DNA from: Bugulina stolonifera
Taxonomy: Eukaryota; Bryozoa; Gymnolaemata; Cheilostomatida; Bugulidae
NCBI GenBank assembly: GCA_935421135.1
Contig: OW285192.1
Location: 4,073,501-4,137,500, forward strand
Direction of reading: 5' to 3'
DNA: 64,000 nucleotides
Positions 23,796-34,400 of the stretch are shown one piece after another. The translations under genes and the position numbers were made by a program. Below the pieces are notes generated by a model. That model was not told where the DNA came from. It saw only the letters and a list, made by a program, of their open reading frames with translations, and searched no databases. Within the stretch, counting starts at the first letter, position 1, and each line of letters begins with the position of its first letter.

Positions 23796-26700
23796 CTAAT
23801 ACCTCTCTACGCTACCATTGGTACCTTCTAATGTCTCTCTACGTGAGACTGATCTTGTTACTCTTCTTGGCATTACTGCAACATCTGATCGGTTCCTTAT
23901 TAGTTCACCTCCTCTCTCCGTTTCCATCATAACCCTACGGCTCATGTCATCTGAAGGATACTTTACCCTGCCCTGCTGCTTAGAGACACGGTCTTTCACC
24001 TCATCACCTTCCATCAGCGGTGGTAGTTCTTTGACCTTATTTGTATCATGGTCCGATTTCATTCTCCGTTTATATTGATCATTAGCAGACCTGAATAGCT
24101 CATGGTCTGGCATCTTCGGTATCAGGTCGTCAGGATGGGTTACTACAGTAGTCCTCAGTTTTCTTCCCATTAGTAACTCGGATGGTGAGTACAGGCCAAA
24201 CTGAGGGGAAGCTCTATAAGCTAACAGTGCCAAGTACGGGTCTTCTTCTTTTAGCAGCATCTTCTTCACAGTCTGGACTGCTTTCTCTGCAGCTCCATTA
24301 GCTCGATGATAATGAGGACTGCTGGTGACATGAGTGAATCCGTAGTCCTTAGCAAAACTTCTAAATTCTTCACTGGCATATTGTGGTCCATTGTCTGACA
24401 GAAGAAGCTCTGGAATGCCATGCCTCGAGAACATCGACTTTAAGTGTGTAATGACTTTCCTTGAAGAATAGTCAGATTTACCTAGCAAAGCTAATTCAGG
24501 GTATCTCAAGTAGTAATCTATAACCACTAAATACATCTCTCCTCTAAAGTTGAGCAGGTCTGTCCCCAGCATCTGCCATGGCCTGTCTGGTGTGGCACTT
24601 GGTCTCAGAGGTTCCATTGTTCGATTGGCATGTGTGGCGCACTCTTTGCATGTTTTTACCATCTCCTCAATAGCTTTAGACATATTGGGCCACCAAAGGC
24701 TGTTCCTGGCTCGTGCCTGGCATTTCGTGATTCCTAGGTGCCCCCTGTGTAAATCGTGCAGTGTCTGACTTCTCTGTGATAATGGTATTACTAACCTGCT
24801 ACCAAGCATTAGAAATCCCTTATTCATAGTGAGCAGGCCCATCCTGTCAAAATAGGGCTTCAAAAGGACATCCTCAGAAGAAAGATAGGCTGGCCACCCG
24901 CCTTCCACAAACTTAATTACGCGTGACAATACCTCATCTGCTCTTTGGTCGCTTTTCAAACATTCTAAGCGTTGATCTGAACCATTTGGTTTTACTAGCT
25001 CTTCCATATAGTGCTCTATCTCTTCAATCCTTGCTATATCACTTTTCTCCGGTTCTCCAACCGTATATCTTGACAGTGCATCAGCAGAAACATTCTTTGA
25101 GCCACTCACATGATGCATGGAATATTGGAATCTCTGAAGACGTAGCTTGAAGCCCTGGATCCGTGGTGGTAGTTTGTCTAGAAACTTGTTTCCAAAGAGT
25201 GTTACCAAAGGTTTATGGTCTGTCTCTATTAGCACATTCTTCATACCTAATATATATTGGGAAAACTTCTCCATAGCCCAGCAAACTCCCAGACTCTCCT
25301 TCTCTATAGCAGCATATCGTTGCTCCGTTTCGGTCAGTGAGCGACTTGCAGCTGCTACCAAGCGCCGTGTACCGTCTGGCTGAATCTGGCTCAGTGTTGC
25401 ACCCAGCCCAAAGTTGCTGGCATCACTTGTAACAATTGTTTCTCTATCCACATTGTATGTGGCCAACACTGGAGCGTTTTTAAATATCTTCTTGACTGTG
25501 GCAAAAGCTTTTTCCTGCTCCGTACCCCACAGCCAAGGTACATCTTTACCTAACAACGACCTCAAGGGCGCTGTGGTATCTGCTAGTTCACTAGAGAACT
25601 TCGCATATTGGTTGGCAAAACCAAGAAAGCTCCTGACTGCTGGTACATCCTTTGGCACTGGAAAGTCAACTATGCCTTGTAATCTTGGTCCTGCATGAAT
25701 TCCAGATTTATCAATAACATAACCAAGAAATTCCACTGAAGGAACACCAAACTTACACTTGGCTTTGTTTAGAGTCATGCCAGCTTTATATAACCTGTCT
25801 AACACAATCTGGAGTCTCTCATCATTTTGCTGTTTGCTATTACCAAACACTAATATGTCATCCATATGTATGACAACACCTGCAACCCCTTCAAGAATTG
25901 TATTCATCTCTGCCACAAAGATTTCTGGTGAGCTGCATAAACCTTGGGGTAATCTCCGGTAACGGTATCTTCCTGAGTGGGTGAGGAACGTGGTCAGTTT
26001 GCTTGACTCTTCAGTGAGAGGGATTTGCCAAAACCCACTATTGGCGTCAATCTTTGAGAACAACACCCCTTGGCCAAGCATAGCAAGACTACTATCAACG
26101 GTGGACATTGGGTGAATCTCTCTCAAAATGTATTTATTCAATTCTGTGTAGTCTGTGCATATTCTCACTTTATTGGGATCTGACTTCGGCACTACAACCA
26201 TCGGTGCTACCCATGGTGTTGGCCCATCTTCTACTTTGACAATCACTCCATCTTGGACCATCTGCTGTAAAGCATCGTCTGCTGCCTTTCTTCGTGGAAA
26301 TGGAATGGGACGGGGTACATGAATAGCGTATGGTTTGACATCTCCCTTTAGAGTAATGGTATGGGGATTTTTCATCTTTCCAAGTCCTTTAAACAGTCGG
26401 TCATTAACAGTCACACTGCCAACTTGACATTGAGTGTCATCAACTGAAACTAACTTGAGTCGTTCACAGGCTGATCGACTCAAAAGTGGAGTTTTCTGGT
26501 TTTTCACTACATACAAATCTTCTTCTACGCTCACATTTCTGGCTCTCATCTCACACTTAATCACTCCATAGCAAACCAGGGGTGTATTTCCAGGTCCAAA
26601 AAGCTTTTTCAATGTGGGTTTCATTTTACCTGTGCAATGTCCTGGGCCACATATGGTCAAGGCTGCCCCTGTATCTAATTTGAACCGAATTCTTTGACTC

Positions 26701-27737
26701 TTACTTCTACTAGTGCTTACTGTGAGGTTAGTAAACCAGGATTGAGATTCAACAGTTTCAATATGTAAAACTTCTCCTAAATACACATCCTGCACTTCCT
26801 CCAATCTTGTAACCTCATCTACCTGTCTCTTACTTCTACACATCTTAGCCCAATGATTTGACTTGCCACATTTTGCACAGTCTGTGCCTAAAGCAGGACA
26901 CCTTTGAAATTTGGTGTGCCTTTTCCCGCAATTATCACATCTAGTGTGAAACTGGCCTGACTTATTTTTGTATTCTGGCTTCTCTAACATCCTATTTCTA
27001 ACTGCACCTATTTCTTCATTATTTCTATACTCTGACTTCTCTAAATACCTATCTCTATACTCTAACTTCTCTAACATTCTATCTCTACTATGCTCTGACT
27101 TCTCTAAAATCCTACCTCTAACGGCATCTATCTCTTCACGCTTCACCTCACTTTGTTTAGATGATTGCAGCCTACCTGACTTCTCAGCTATTCTCAATGT
27201 CTTGACCACAAAATCTAGAGTTAACTTTTCATCTGACTCACACATCAACTTCTCTCTCTTTCTCTCATCATCCAGACCAAAAAGCAGTTTATCTCTCTCT
27301 TTCTGGTTACCGAAATCACATTGTTCAGATAATCTTCTCAATTTCATCAGGAACACATCAATGGTCTCCCCATTTTGCTTACAATTGTGAAACTGGAATC
27401 TACTCACTACTATTCCTGAACGAGGGTTGCAATACTCCGAGAATCTCGCTATCACATTGCTTAGCTTTCTGCCAGTAGCCCCTTCTTCTATCTCAGTTCT
27501 AACACCTGTAGTCTCATCAGGCTCAGACAAGAATTCCATTTGTGAGTAGATCTCTCTCACATCTTCACCTCCAATGTGTCTGAACAAAGCCAATTTCCTC
27601 CGTTCTGCTGCCTTAGTGATAGCAGTCAAGTCAATTGCTAGGAGATAATCCCTGAATGTCCTCACCCACCTTCTCCATTCTCCAGCCAAATCATCTGCCC
27701 TCAAATTGAGCTGGCCAGGGGGTAGAATACCTTCCAT
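23796..27737 (-). CDS. Gag-Pol polyprotein of Ty3/Gypsy element, 1313 aa, uninterrupted
   Basis: One frame encodes Gag and Pol without a frameshift. In order: a Gag region (1 to about 210); a Lys/Glu-rich stretch with repeated RMLEKxEY units (about 210-262); two zinc knuckles (CDNCGKRHTKFQRCP, CAKCGKSNHWAKMC); an aspartic protease with LDTGAA; a reverse transcriptase with CTDYTELN, RLPQGLCSSP and the catalytic IHMDDILVFG, where the usual Tyr before MDD is His; an RNase H with TSDASNFGLGA, ESLGVCWAME and ETDHKPL; an integrase with the HHCC zinc domain (HRGHLG ... CKEC), then the catalytic D (GTDLL), D (LSDNGPQY) and E (NGAAEKAV). The start ATG is only 37 bp from the 5' LTR. The domain order PR-RT-RH-IN fixes the Ty3/Gypsy class; resemblance to the invertebrate K02A2.6/Mag-like group is an inference. 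Confidence 0.97.
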   Translation of the reverse strand: MEGILPPGQLNLRADDLAGEWRRWVRTFRDYLLAIDLTAITKAAERRKLALFRHIGGEDVREIYSQMEFLSEPDETTGVRTEIEEGATGRKLSNVIARFSEYCNPRSGIVVSRFQFHNCKQNGETIDVFLMKLRRLSEQCDFGNQKERDKLLFGLDDERKREKLMCESDEKLTLDFVVKTLRIAEKSGRLQSSKQSEVKREEIDAVRGRILEKSEHSRDRMLEKLEYRDRYLEKSEYRNNEEIGAVRNRMLEKPEYKNKSGQFHTRCDNCGKRHTKFQRCPALGTDCAKCGKSNHWAKMCRSKRQVDEVTRLEEVQDVYLGEVLHIETVESQSWFTNLTVSTSRSKSQRIRFKLDTGAALTICGPGHCTGKMKPTLKKLFGPGNTPLVCYGVIKCEMRARNVSVEEDLYVVKNQKTPLLSRSACERLKLVSVDDTQCQVGSVTVNDRLFKGLGKMKNPHTITLKGDVKPYAIHVPRPIPFPRRKAADDALQQMVQDGVIVKVEDGPTPWVAPMVVVPKSDPNKVRICTDYTELNKYILREIHPMSTVDSSLAMLGQGVLFSKIDANSGFWQIPLTEESSKLTTFLTHSGRYRYRRLPQGLCSSPEIFVAEMNTILEGVAGVVIHMDDILVFGNSKQQNDERLQIVLDRLYKAGMTLNKAKCKFGVPSVEFLGYVIDKSGIHAGPRLQGIVDFPVPKDVPAVRSFLGFANQYAKFSSELADTTAPLRSLLGKDVPWLWGTEQEKAFATVKKIFKNAPVLATYNVDRETIVTSDASNFGLGATLSQIQPDGTRRLVAAASRSLTETEQRYAAIEKESLGVCWAMEKFSQYILGMKNVLIETDHKPLVTLFGNKFLDKLPPRIQGFKLRLQRFQYSMHHVSGSKNVSADALSRYTVGEPEKSDIARIEEIEHYMEELVKPNGSDQRLECLKSDQRADEVLSRVIKFVEGGWPAYLSSEDVLLKPYFDRMGLLTMNKGFLMLGSRLVIPLSQRSQTLHDLHRGHLGITKCQARARNSLWWPNMSKAIEEMVKTCKECATHANRTMEPLRPSATPDRPWQMLGTDLLNFRGEMYLVVIDYYLRYPELALLGKSDYSSRKVITHLKSMFSRHGIPELLLSDNGPQYASEEFRSFAKDYGFTHVTSSPHYHRANGAAEKAVQTVKKMLLKEEDPYLALLAYRASPQFGLYSPSELLMGRKLRTTVVTHPDDLIPKMPDHELFRSANDQYKRRMKSDHDTNKVKELPPLMEGDEVKDRVSKQQGRVKYPSDDMSRRVMMETERGGELIRNRSDVAVMPRRVTRSVSRRETLEGTNGSVERY

Positions 27738-27774
27738 TATCTTTACACTCTGGGTACTTAAACCGCTGCCACCA

Positions 27775-27929
27775 TGTTGTATATTTATATCATTTAGAAA
27801 GACTTCTATATTTGCAACCTATACATTCTAGCTCAATCTCAAAACTGAATCTTACATGTAAATAGCTTTCAACAGGTAAGCTTTCTAGCTATACAAGGGA
27901 AGACAACTTAATACATTAATAATACAACA
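27775..27929 (-). repeat. 5' LTR of the Ty3/Gypsy element
   Basis: 155 bp, TG...CA. At only 155 bp it must contain promoter and polyadenylation signals in very little space. It is followed in transcript sense by the primer-binding site at about 27763-27774. Confidence 0.97.
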
Positions 27930-27934
27930 AAAAG

Positions 27935-28882
27935 AAGCTTTGATGACCACATGTATAGCTGCGATCAGCCCACGCACACGCACGCACACACACACAACAA
28001 GGTGTGGGTCTATCAGGATTCCACTGCTAACCATATTTGCCAAGTTACTGCCGCTCAAAATAGGGAGGATTTTGTTACGCAATAATATTCGATATAAGAT
28101 TCGTATAAAAATGTAATATAAAATTAGTCTAGTAGGCTACATGTATCCAGTAATTAATTATAATGTTGTGTCCGGCTGGGTAGTAAGTGCAATCAAAGCA
28201 CTACTACCAAGAGCGATACCTACCAGGCAGATGCTGACTGCTGTACTTATGCCTAGCCTTAGCGCAGATGCTAGAGGAAGGACGACCTCACACTGATGTG
28301 TGGGAGAATGACCCACAGGTATGCACCGGCATCAACAAGGGTGGATGGTAGAATTCCACACATTCCTCTGTGGTAATAGGTGTGTGTATATCAATCAGCA
28401 CTATCAAGTGCTATACAATAGAAATACAAAGTTCTTGGAACTCAGGCTTGGTAATGTATGTGTAGGCCTACATAGATAGGTATTGAATACAGTTGCCTAC
28501 AGATTTCTTCTAGACAAACTACACACTAAGAAGGGTATCCGTCTTCAACTTGTAGATAGATTTCACCATCAGTTCGGTTCTGTTGGTATATTAATGTTGC
28601 GTGGTATCCCTGTGTTTATAGAATATACATAATACTAAAGTGTATTCACATTTTAGTTCTTACGTAGTCACGTTTTGTAGACCATTCTGTTCAACATGTT
28701 GACACATTAACAGCATAATGTAATGAACTGGACTAATGGTTTCAATTTTGCGTAAGTGGTTTTGACTAGTTTTAACTCAATTACATGCTTATTTGCTTTA
28801 CATGAACTGAACACAAGGAGAGTTGCAGTGAAATAGCCGATAATGTGTCAAGTAATGCGACGTAGTATATAGTAACCTATAT
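27935..28882. other. Intergenic region between two transposons
   Basis: Contains a short CA/CG-rich microsatellite at 27968-28000 and a moderately GC-rich segment at 28165-28390 of unknown nature. No coding exon was recognised. Confidence 0.45.
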
Positions 28883-28890
28883 CCTATATG

Positions 28891-30702
28891 CAGGGGCGTA
28901 TTTTAAGGGGCGGCAGGGAGGCACTGCCGCCACTGTTGCCAAAATAAAGTGGCCTAAAAACACTACTTTTGAAAATTTGAGACTTTTTCCCTTAATATTT
29001 GCTTCATTTCCGGTATGCGACCGAAGCGTTATCACTCTAGTTATAACTCTATGGCGTTTTCACTCTACTTATAACTCTATGGTGTTGCGTCGTAACAATA
29101 ACCAGTAATCTTGGATTAATTACTACATTGCAAGTGGCACACAAAGGGGTCCATAAAACTGTGTGCTCTGCTAAAAGACTCTATGGCTATGCCAAGGTTA
29201 AAAACTTGCGGTCTTGTGAATGAATGAATAAATATTTTTTATGAATAGTTATTTATACCAAGGAAAAAGTAATAAATGCAAAAGTAAAAGTGGTGAACAG
29301 TTGAATCAGGTGAATTAATTTGGAAGTCACTGTTATCCATGAGGTGGTTCTTTCCCTGTCACTGACTACGAGCAGGTGCATGAAATTTAATTCCAATATT
29401 TATATTATTTTCTTTTGGCTTCTTTCAAAAATATTTATGATAATGATTCATTCTTTTAATAATTATAATTAGAAGTGTTTGCATTCATTTTAGTTATTCA
29501 TTCCAGCCACTCCACTGACAGCTACTACTCTACTGCTACACTCACTACTACCAACTAAATATGTATTGTAAAAAAAAATACTAATTTAAATATATAATAA
29601 TAAATATAACAATAATGAAATATTTCAATTTTAAATTTATATATAATATAATTATACTATTAATGTTATCTTAGCTTTGCTAGGCTGCCACACTTTTCTT
29701 GCAAAGATATTTATTTTAAATACATTTTATTTAAAATAATTAATTTATAATGACAATAGTTGTTGATCACCTATTAAAATTTGAAAATTTTAATTTATAA
29801 AATACTGTAATGGACGACCCCAGTCCGTTTGCTAGCCGACGACCCTTAAGGCCGTCGAGCCCTTTATGTTATTATATAATAGTCTACCATTATAGTCGTC
29901 TTTGTTGTATCATAAATAGTATCCTGTATGTGCTTAGCTTGTTACATAATCCTTAGTATATGATTATGTAACCTTTTCTATAGCTAATTATAGTGTTTGA
30001 TTACTAGCCGTCTCTATCATGAACGGCCTTATTGTTATTTGAACGACCTTATGTAAACGACCTACTATTGTGAACGGCTTACTAATGTAAACGGCCAACG
30101 GCGGAACTAGTGGTTTTCTTTGTCTAGTATTTCCTTTGTCTCCTTCAGCTATATAAGGAGCTTGATTCGTGTTGTACTTTGCAATCTCTTGTATGCCTTC
30201 GTGCCCTCAAGATCACTCAATACATCATACATACACTTATATATTCTATGAGTTATATTGATGCTTTGATCAATTGATACTTGAGCATTACACTTTGAAC
30301 ATACGCTAGGGAGGTTGTTTTGGCTAGGTGGCCGTTCTCTGCATCTGCACCTACAAGTCGTCGGTGGCTTGTGTACAGACCTTGGGCCGTCTGGGACACA
30401 TCCACAACAATACACTTGCGCCTATGGACTCTTTGTCAAAAGATACAATCATGCAGTATTGTAGTTATTATAAAATTCTACTAGCTAGTAATAGTACTGT
30501 AACACTTTCGCTCTTGTTGCAAGTAGTAGTAACTGTATTAAGCAGAAGTAGTAATGAGTACTTGTTGTAGTGGTGCTAGAACTAGCATGCTGCTATGTCT
30601 AATTTTTGCACTTCAGAGAGTCAGAGGTGAAAATTTTCCGCTGCGCCCCCCTCCCACCCAACCTTCTGCCTCCCCACTCAATTTTTCTAACCTACGCCCC
30701 TG
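28891..30702. mobile_element. Non-autonomous hAT-type DNA transposon, 1.8 kb, with nested insertion
   Basis: Both ends carry the 10-bp terminal inverted repeat CAGGGGCGTA (28891-28900, and its complement TACGCCCCTG at 30693-30702). They are flanked by a perfect 8-bp target duplication CCTATATG (28883-28890 and 30703-30710). An 8-bp duplication with CAGGGG-type termini is the signature of the hAT superfamily. GC-rich subterminal stretches follow each end. No transposase frame is visible inside, so the element is non-autonomous. A 604-bp LTR-like sequence interrupts it. Confidence 0.85.
29806..30409 (+). mobile_element. Putative solo LTR nested in the hAT element
   Basis: Begins TGTAATGGACGACC, ends ATCCACAACA (TG...CA), and is flanked by the 4-bp repeat ATAC (29802-29805 and 30410-30413). 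It is much richer in GC than the AT-rich hAT interior. A TATA-like box (TATATAAGG) lies at about 30150 and degenerate GAACGACCTTA subrepeats at 30020-30100, consistent with an LTR promoter. It is unrelated to the 155-bp Ty3 LTR in this window. No internal coding region accompanies it. Confidence 0.6.
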
Positions 30703-31493
30703 CCTATATGTACATGTAGTCTATAAGCGCTATGCTATAAGAAATTATATCCAATTATTTCAATTCTGTTACAGCCAGCATCTTCCCACCAATGTTCCTG
30801 AGCAATGGAGACACGATACTGTGATAAATTCCGTCCAGTGGTACGTAGCTATTGTTTACTATGCTGATCGTCTGACCAATGTTTTTTGCATTGATAAATT
30901 ATTGTTGAAGTGGGAATTGGGGACGATTAATGTCGTAAGTCAAGATTTTAAGATCACGCTAGTATTTAGTTAGCAGTTGTCTTGTAGTTGGGATTTGCCT
31001 AGGTTATAAGCTATTACACTAATTCTATGTAGCAACATGATATCGATAGATTGGAAGAAACCTAGTATATCTCACTGTAATGGTCCTATAAGGTGTAGTA
31101 AACTCACAGCACTGCGTAGGTGAAACGTTTAAGTTCGATTTTGACCTGATCACTGTTATAACGATTTCTCCGCAACATAGTGACGATAGACACAGGTGTT
31201 CCATAGCCTTACTATCAACACCACCAGGAATTATCAATGTGTCACTATGCCTGTCCCCCCCCCCACAATATACCTGTCCCCCCACATATATGAAGGGCTG
31301 AAAGGCGCAAAGATATTAAATTTTTCCAAAAGATTTTCAAAACGAAATCGGCCGAAATATGATTATCATTATATCTATGAGTATGCATAAATTATTATTT
31401 CAACAGCCATTTATCTGAACGGTTAGGAATTCTTGAGCTCCTCAGTCTACTCTTTGTGGTTTGAGGTCCTTAGTCTACTCTTTGTGGTTGCAG

Positions 31494-34400
31494 GATGAAG
31501 ACGCTTACCTTCGAGATTTCATCAGAGCAGTAGAACATAAAGACTTGACATACATTAAGTTCATTGTGCCCATTATAAAGGTAAAGTATGTTCATTTTGA
31601 TTGTTCCGTATTACCTTGAACATTTACCTAGAATTTATAACACGGTAGCTGTCTCTTTCTCACTTTTTCATCAATTGATGTATTGAAACTATTACCTATG
31701 TCTTCTTTAGGATCAGCAGAAGGAAGTCTGTTCATCCGTAGATGACTGTGGCCACTATCTAGAGTTATCTAAAGACGACAGCTACAAGTATGACAAAGTG
31801 TTGGCTCATGGGCTGATGCTCTCGTCTCATCATGGAACTATAGACATCACCAAGTACCTGCTAGAACAAGGCGCATTCGTCAATCACCAAAATGAGGTTC
31901 ATTATTCCCTGAACATAATTTATGTAGTATTTATAAGTAACTGTCCATGAACTATTGCAAACATAGGTGAAGTGACCTTGGATGCACCTGTGTGTTTGTT
32001 TGTTTGTTTGTTTGTTTGTTTGTTTGTTTGTTTGTTTGATTGTTTGTTTGTTTGTTTGTTTGTTTGTTTGTTTTGATCAAACTTACCCTTTCTTATTACA
32101 GGCAGGAGACACTGCTCTGATAAAGGCGTGTGAAAGGGGTCACACAGATATTGTAGAGATCCTGTTGTCAGCTGGAGCAGACATTAATCAGACCAACCTG
32201 GTGGGTTCTAGTCCTCTACAGTGGATCTGCAGAGTTCATTGTGATAAGAGATTCAATGTTGTAAAACTCTTACTCAGTTATGACGATATACAGGTGGATC
32301 TCAAATCCCATAAGGTATGTCTATGTGTTTCTACATTGTCTACATGTCTCTACATTATCTACATGTCACTACATTGTCTACATGTCACTACGTTGTCTAC
32401 ATGTCCCTACATTATCTACATGTCACTATGTTGGCTACATGTCTCTACATTGTCTACATGTCTCTACATTGTCTACATGTCACCTTCATTGTCTACTGGT
32501 CTCTACGTTGTCTACATGTCACTACATTGTCTATATGTTATACATCGTCTACAAGTTACTTCCTGTTTACGTGTTTCTACTTTTCTACATATTACTGGTG
32601 TCTACTAGCTTACATTTTACTGTTTGTTTACATGTTACTGTTTGTCGACCTTCTACATGAAACGATTGTGGTCCCAAGAATCTTTCACAACAACAGTAGA
32701 ATATTTTATTGTTGAACTTTTTGCTCGGAAATTGGTTTCAGCTCTTATTATGTTTTTAAAATATTTGATAGAGGGGACGAACAGCCCTGCACTGTGCAGC
32801 AGAAAGTGACGACACAGGAGAAATTTGCAAGGACCTGCTTGACAAGTTAGCTACAGTAAATATTCAAGATAACGACGGAATGACCCCGTTACATTTAGCT
32901 GCAATGCGAGGTTTAGATATCAATGTGCAGATACTAATACAATATGGAGCTCATATTAACAAGCAGACGAAAAAGGTATGCTTGTATCATAAGAACTCTT
33001 CAATATTGTTATCATGTATACAGGGATATTCAAACTGGAGCGGATCAGTAATAGGTTATCAATTTTTCGTCACCTTAGTTCGTGCGAAGAAAAGCAATTA
33101 AAGCTTTACAAATTTTTGCCAACTATTCAGATCATATTATGAGCATCTCAAGTCACATGAGTATCTCAAGTCACATGAGTGTCTCAAGTCACATGAGCAA
33201 CTCAATTCATTTCTCATGCTTACCACTCTCTGTTTTACTTTGACAATTACATGTAGATAAAACTGTGGAAACTAAACTGTATTACTACTACATGTAGCTC
33301 CTAACAATAGCGTTGTTTATATCTAATGATATATTTTATTAACTTATCAAGTGATGTTGTTACAGTTTGCTTTAACTCCTCTACATATTGCAATGAAGGA
33401 GGGACACATAGACACTGTTAAGCTGTTGTTGGTAGCCGGTGCAGACCCTTCCATCCAAGACTCGGTGAGTTTAGTAGACCAGAAGCTAAATATACATGAA
33501 CTGTGGTTGTTTCCCCATTGTACTCATATATTTTCATTACAAATGTATGTTAGCCGGGTGAGGTATTCGAGGAAAGCGTTTCGTGATCAAATTTTGTTTT
33601 GGTTTAAAATTTAACCAGAATATAGTTTATTAAAGGCCCACGAAGGTGTATAATGCAAGTAGGTGTATATCTTGAACATATATGCATAATCAGCTATTCT
33701 TGTGTCATTACCTGTTTCCCTACTGACTAATATGTGACAAATATTGGGAGCAATCAATCAGGGTGAGAAGTTAGCGTGGAAAGAGTTGCCCAATGATTTC
33801 TAGCTAAGAGCAAATGGATGTGTACTGTATTGTATGGTTGTAGTGCGGCCAGAGTAGCCTGGAGAGGATGAGGAGGTATGCTCAGCTATCAGACAACTAC
33901 AGGTTTAGTCTCATAGAGGGATATATCACTGAGCATATGGATAACATCATCAACGTTGAGGTACTATAACTGTCATGTGCAGTACATGGAATTACCTCCC
34001 CCTGTGCCGGGTCTATCGTTCTTGTTAAAACGCTCTGATTGGATCTCTGTAAATATTTACTTGTATAAATTTTGTGATGTACTGTTTGAGTCGTTTGTCT
34101 CTGATTTTCTTTGCAGAATGAGAGGCTGAAGAGGGTGTTTAACGATCTCTGCGAACTTATCCCAGATGAGGATACATGTCTATCTATGTTCCATGAGTTA
34201 CTATACAGGTATACATATATATACATGTTACCTAGCAACCGCATATACTCGTGTTACTTAGCAACTACAGATATGTATACTCTTGTTACCTAGCAACTAC
34301 TGCAGATATATGGTATCTAGCAACCACATATACTCATGTTCCCTAGCAACTGCAGACATACATGTATGTTTCCTAGCAACCACATGTAATCATGTCAACT

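Larger units (their letters stand above)
23491..27929 (-). mobile_element. Complete Ty3/Gypsy LTR retrotransposon, 4.4 kb
   Basis: Two 155-bp direct LTRs (23491-23645 and 27775-27929) appear identical base for base and begin TGTTGTATAT and end AATACAACA (TG...CA). They are flanked by the 5-bp target duplication AAAAG. The coding strand is minus. Next to the 5' LTR the minus strand reads TGGTGGCAGCGG, a primer-binding site starting TGG as expected for a tRNA 3' CCA end; the tRNA was not identified. Before the 3' LTR lies the purine tract AGAAGGGAGA. The single long open frame and matching LTRs indicate a recent, possibly still competent insertion. Confidence 0.97.

Noticed and set aside
26968..27390. 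Plus-strand frames within the Ty3/Gypsy element
   Set aside because: Antisense shadows of the intact minus-strand Gag-Pol frame.
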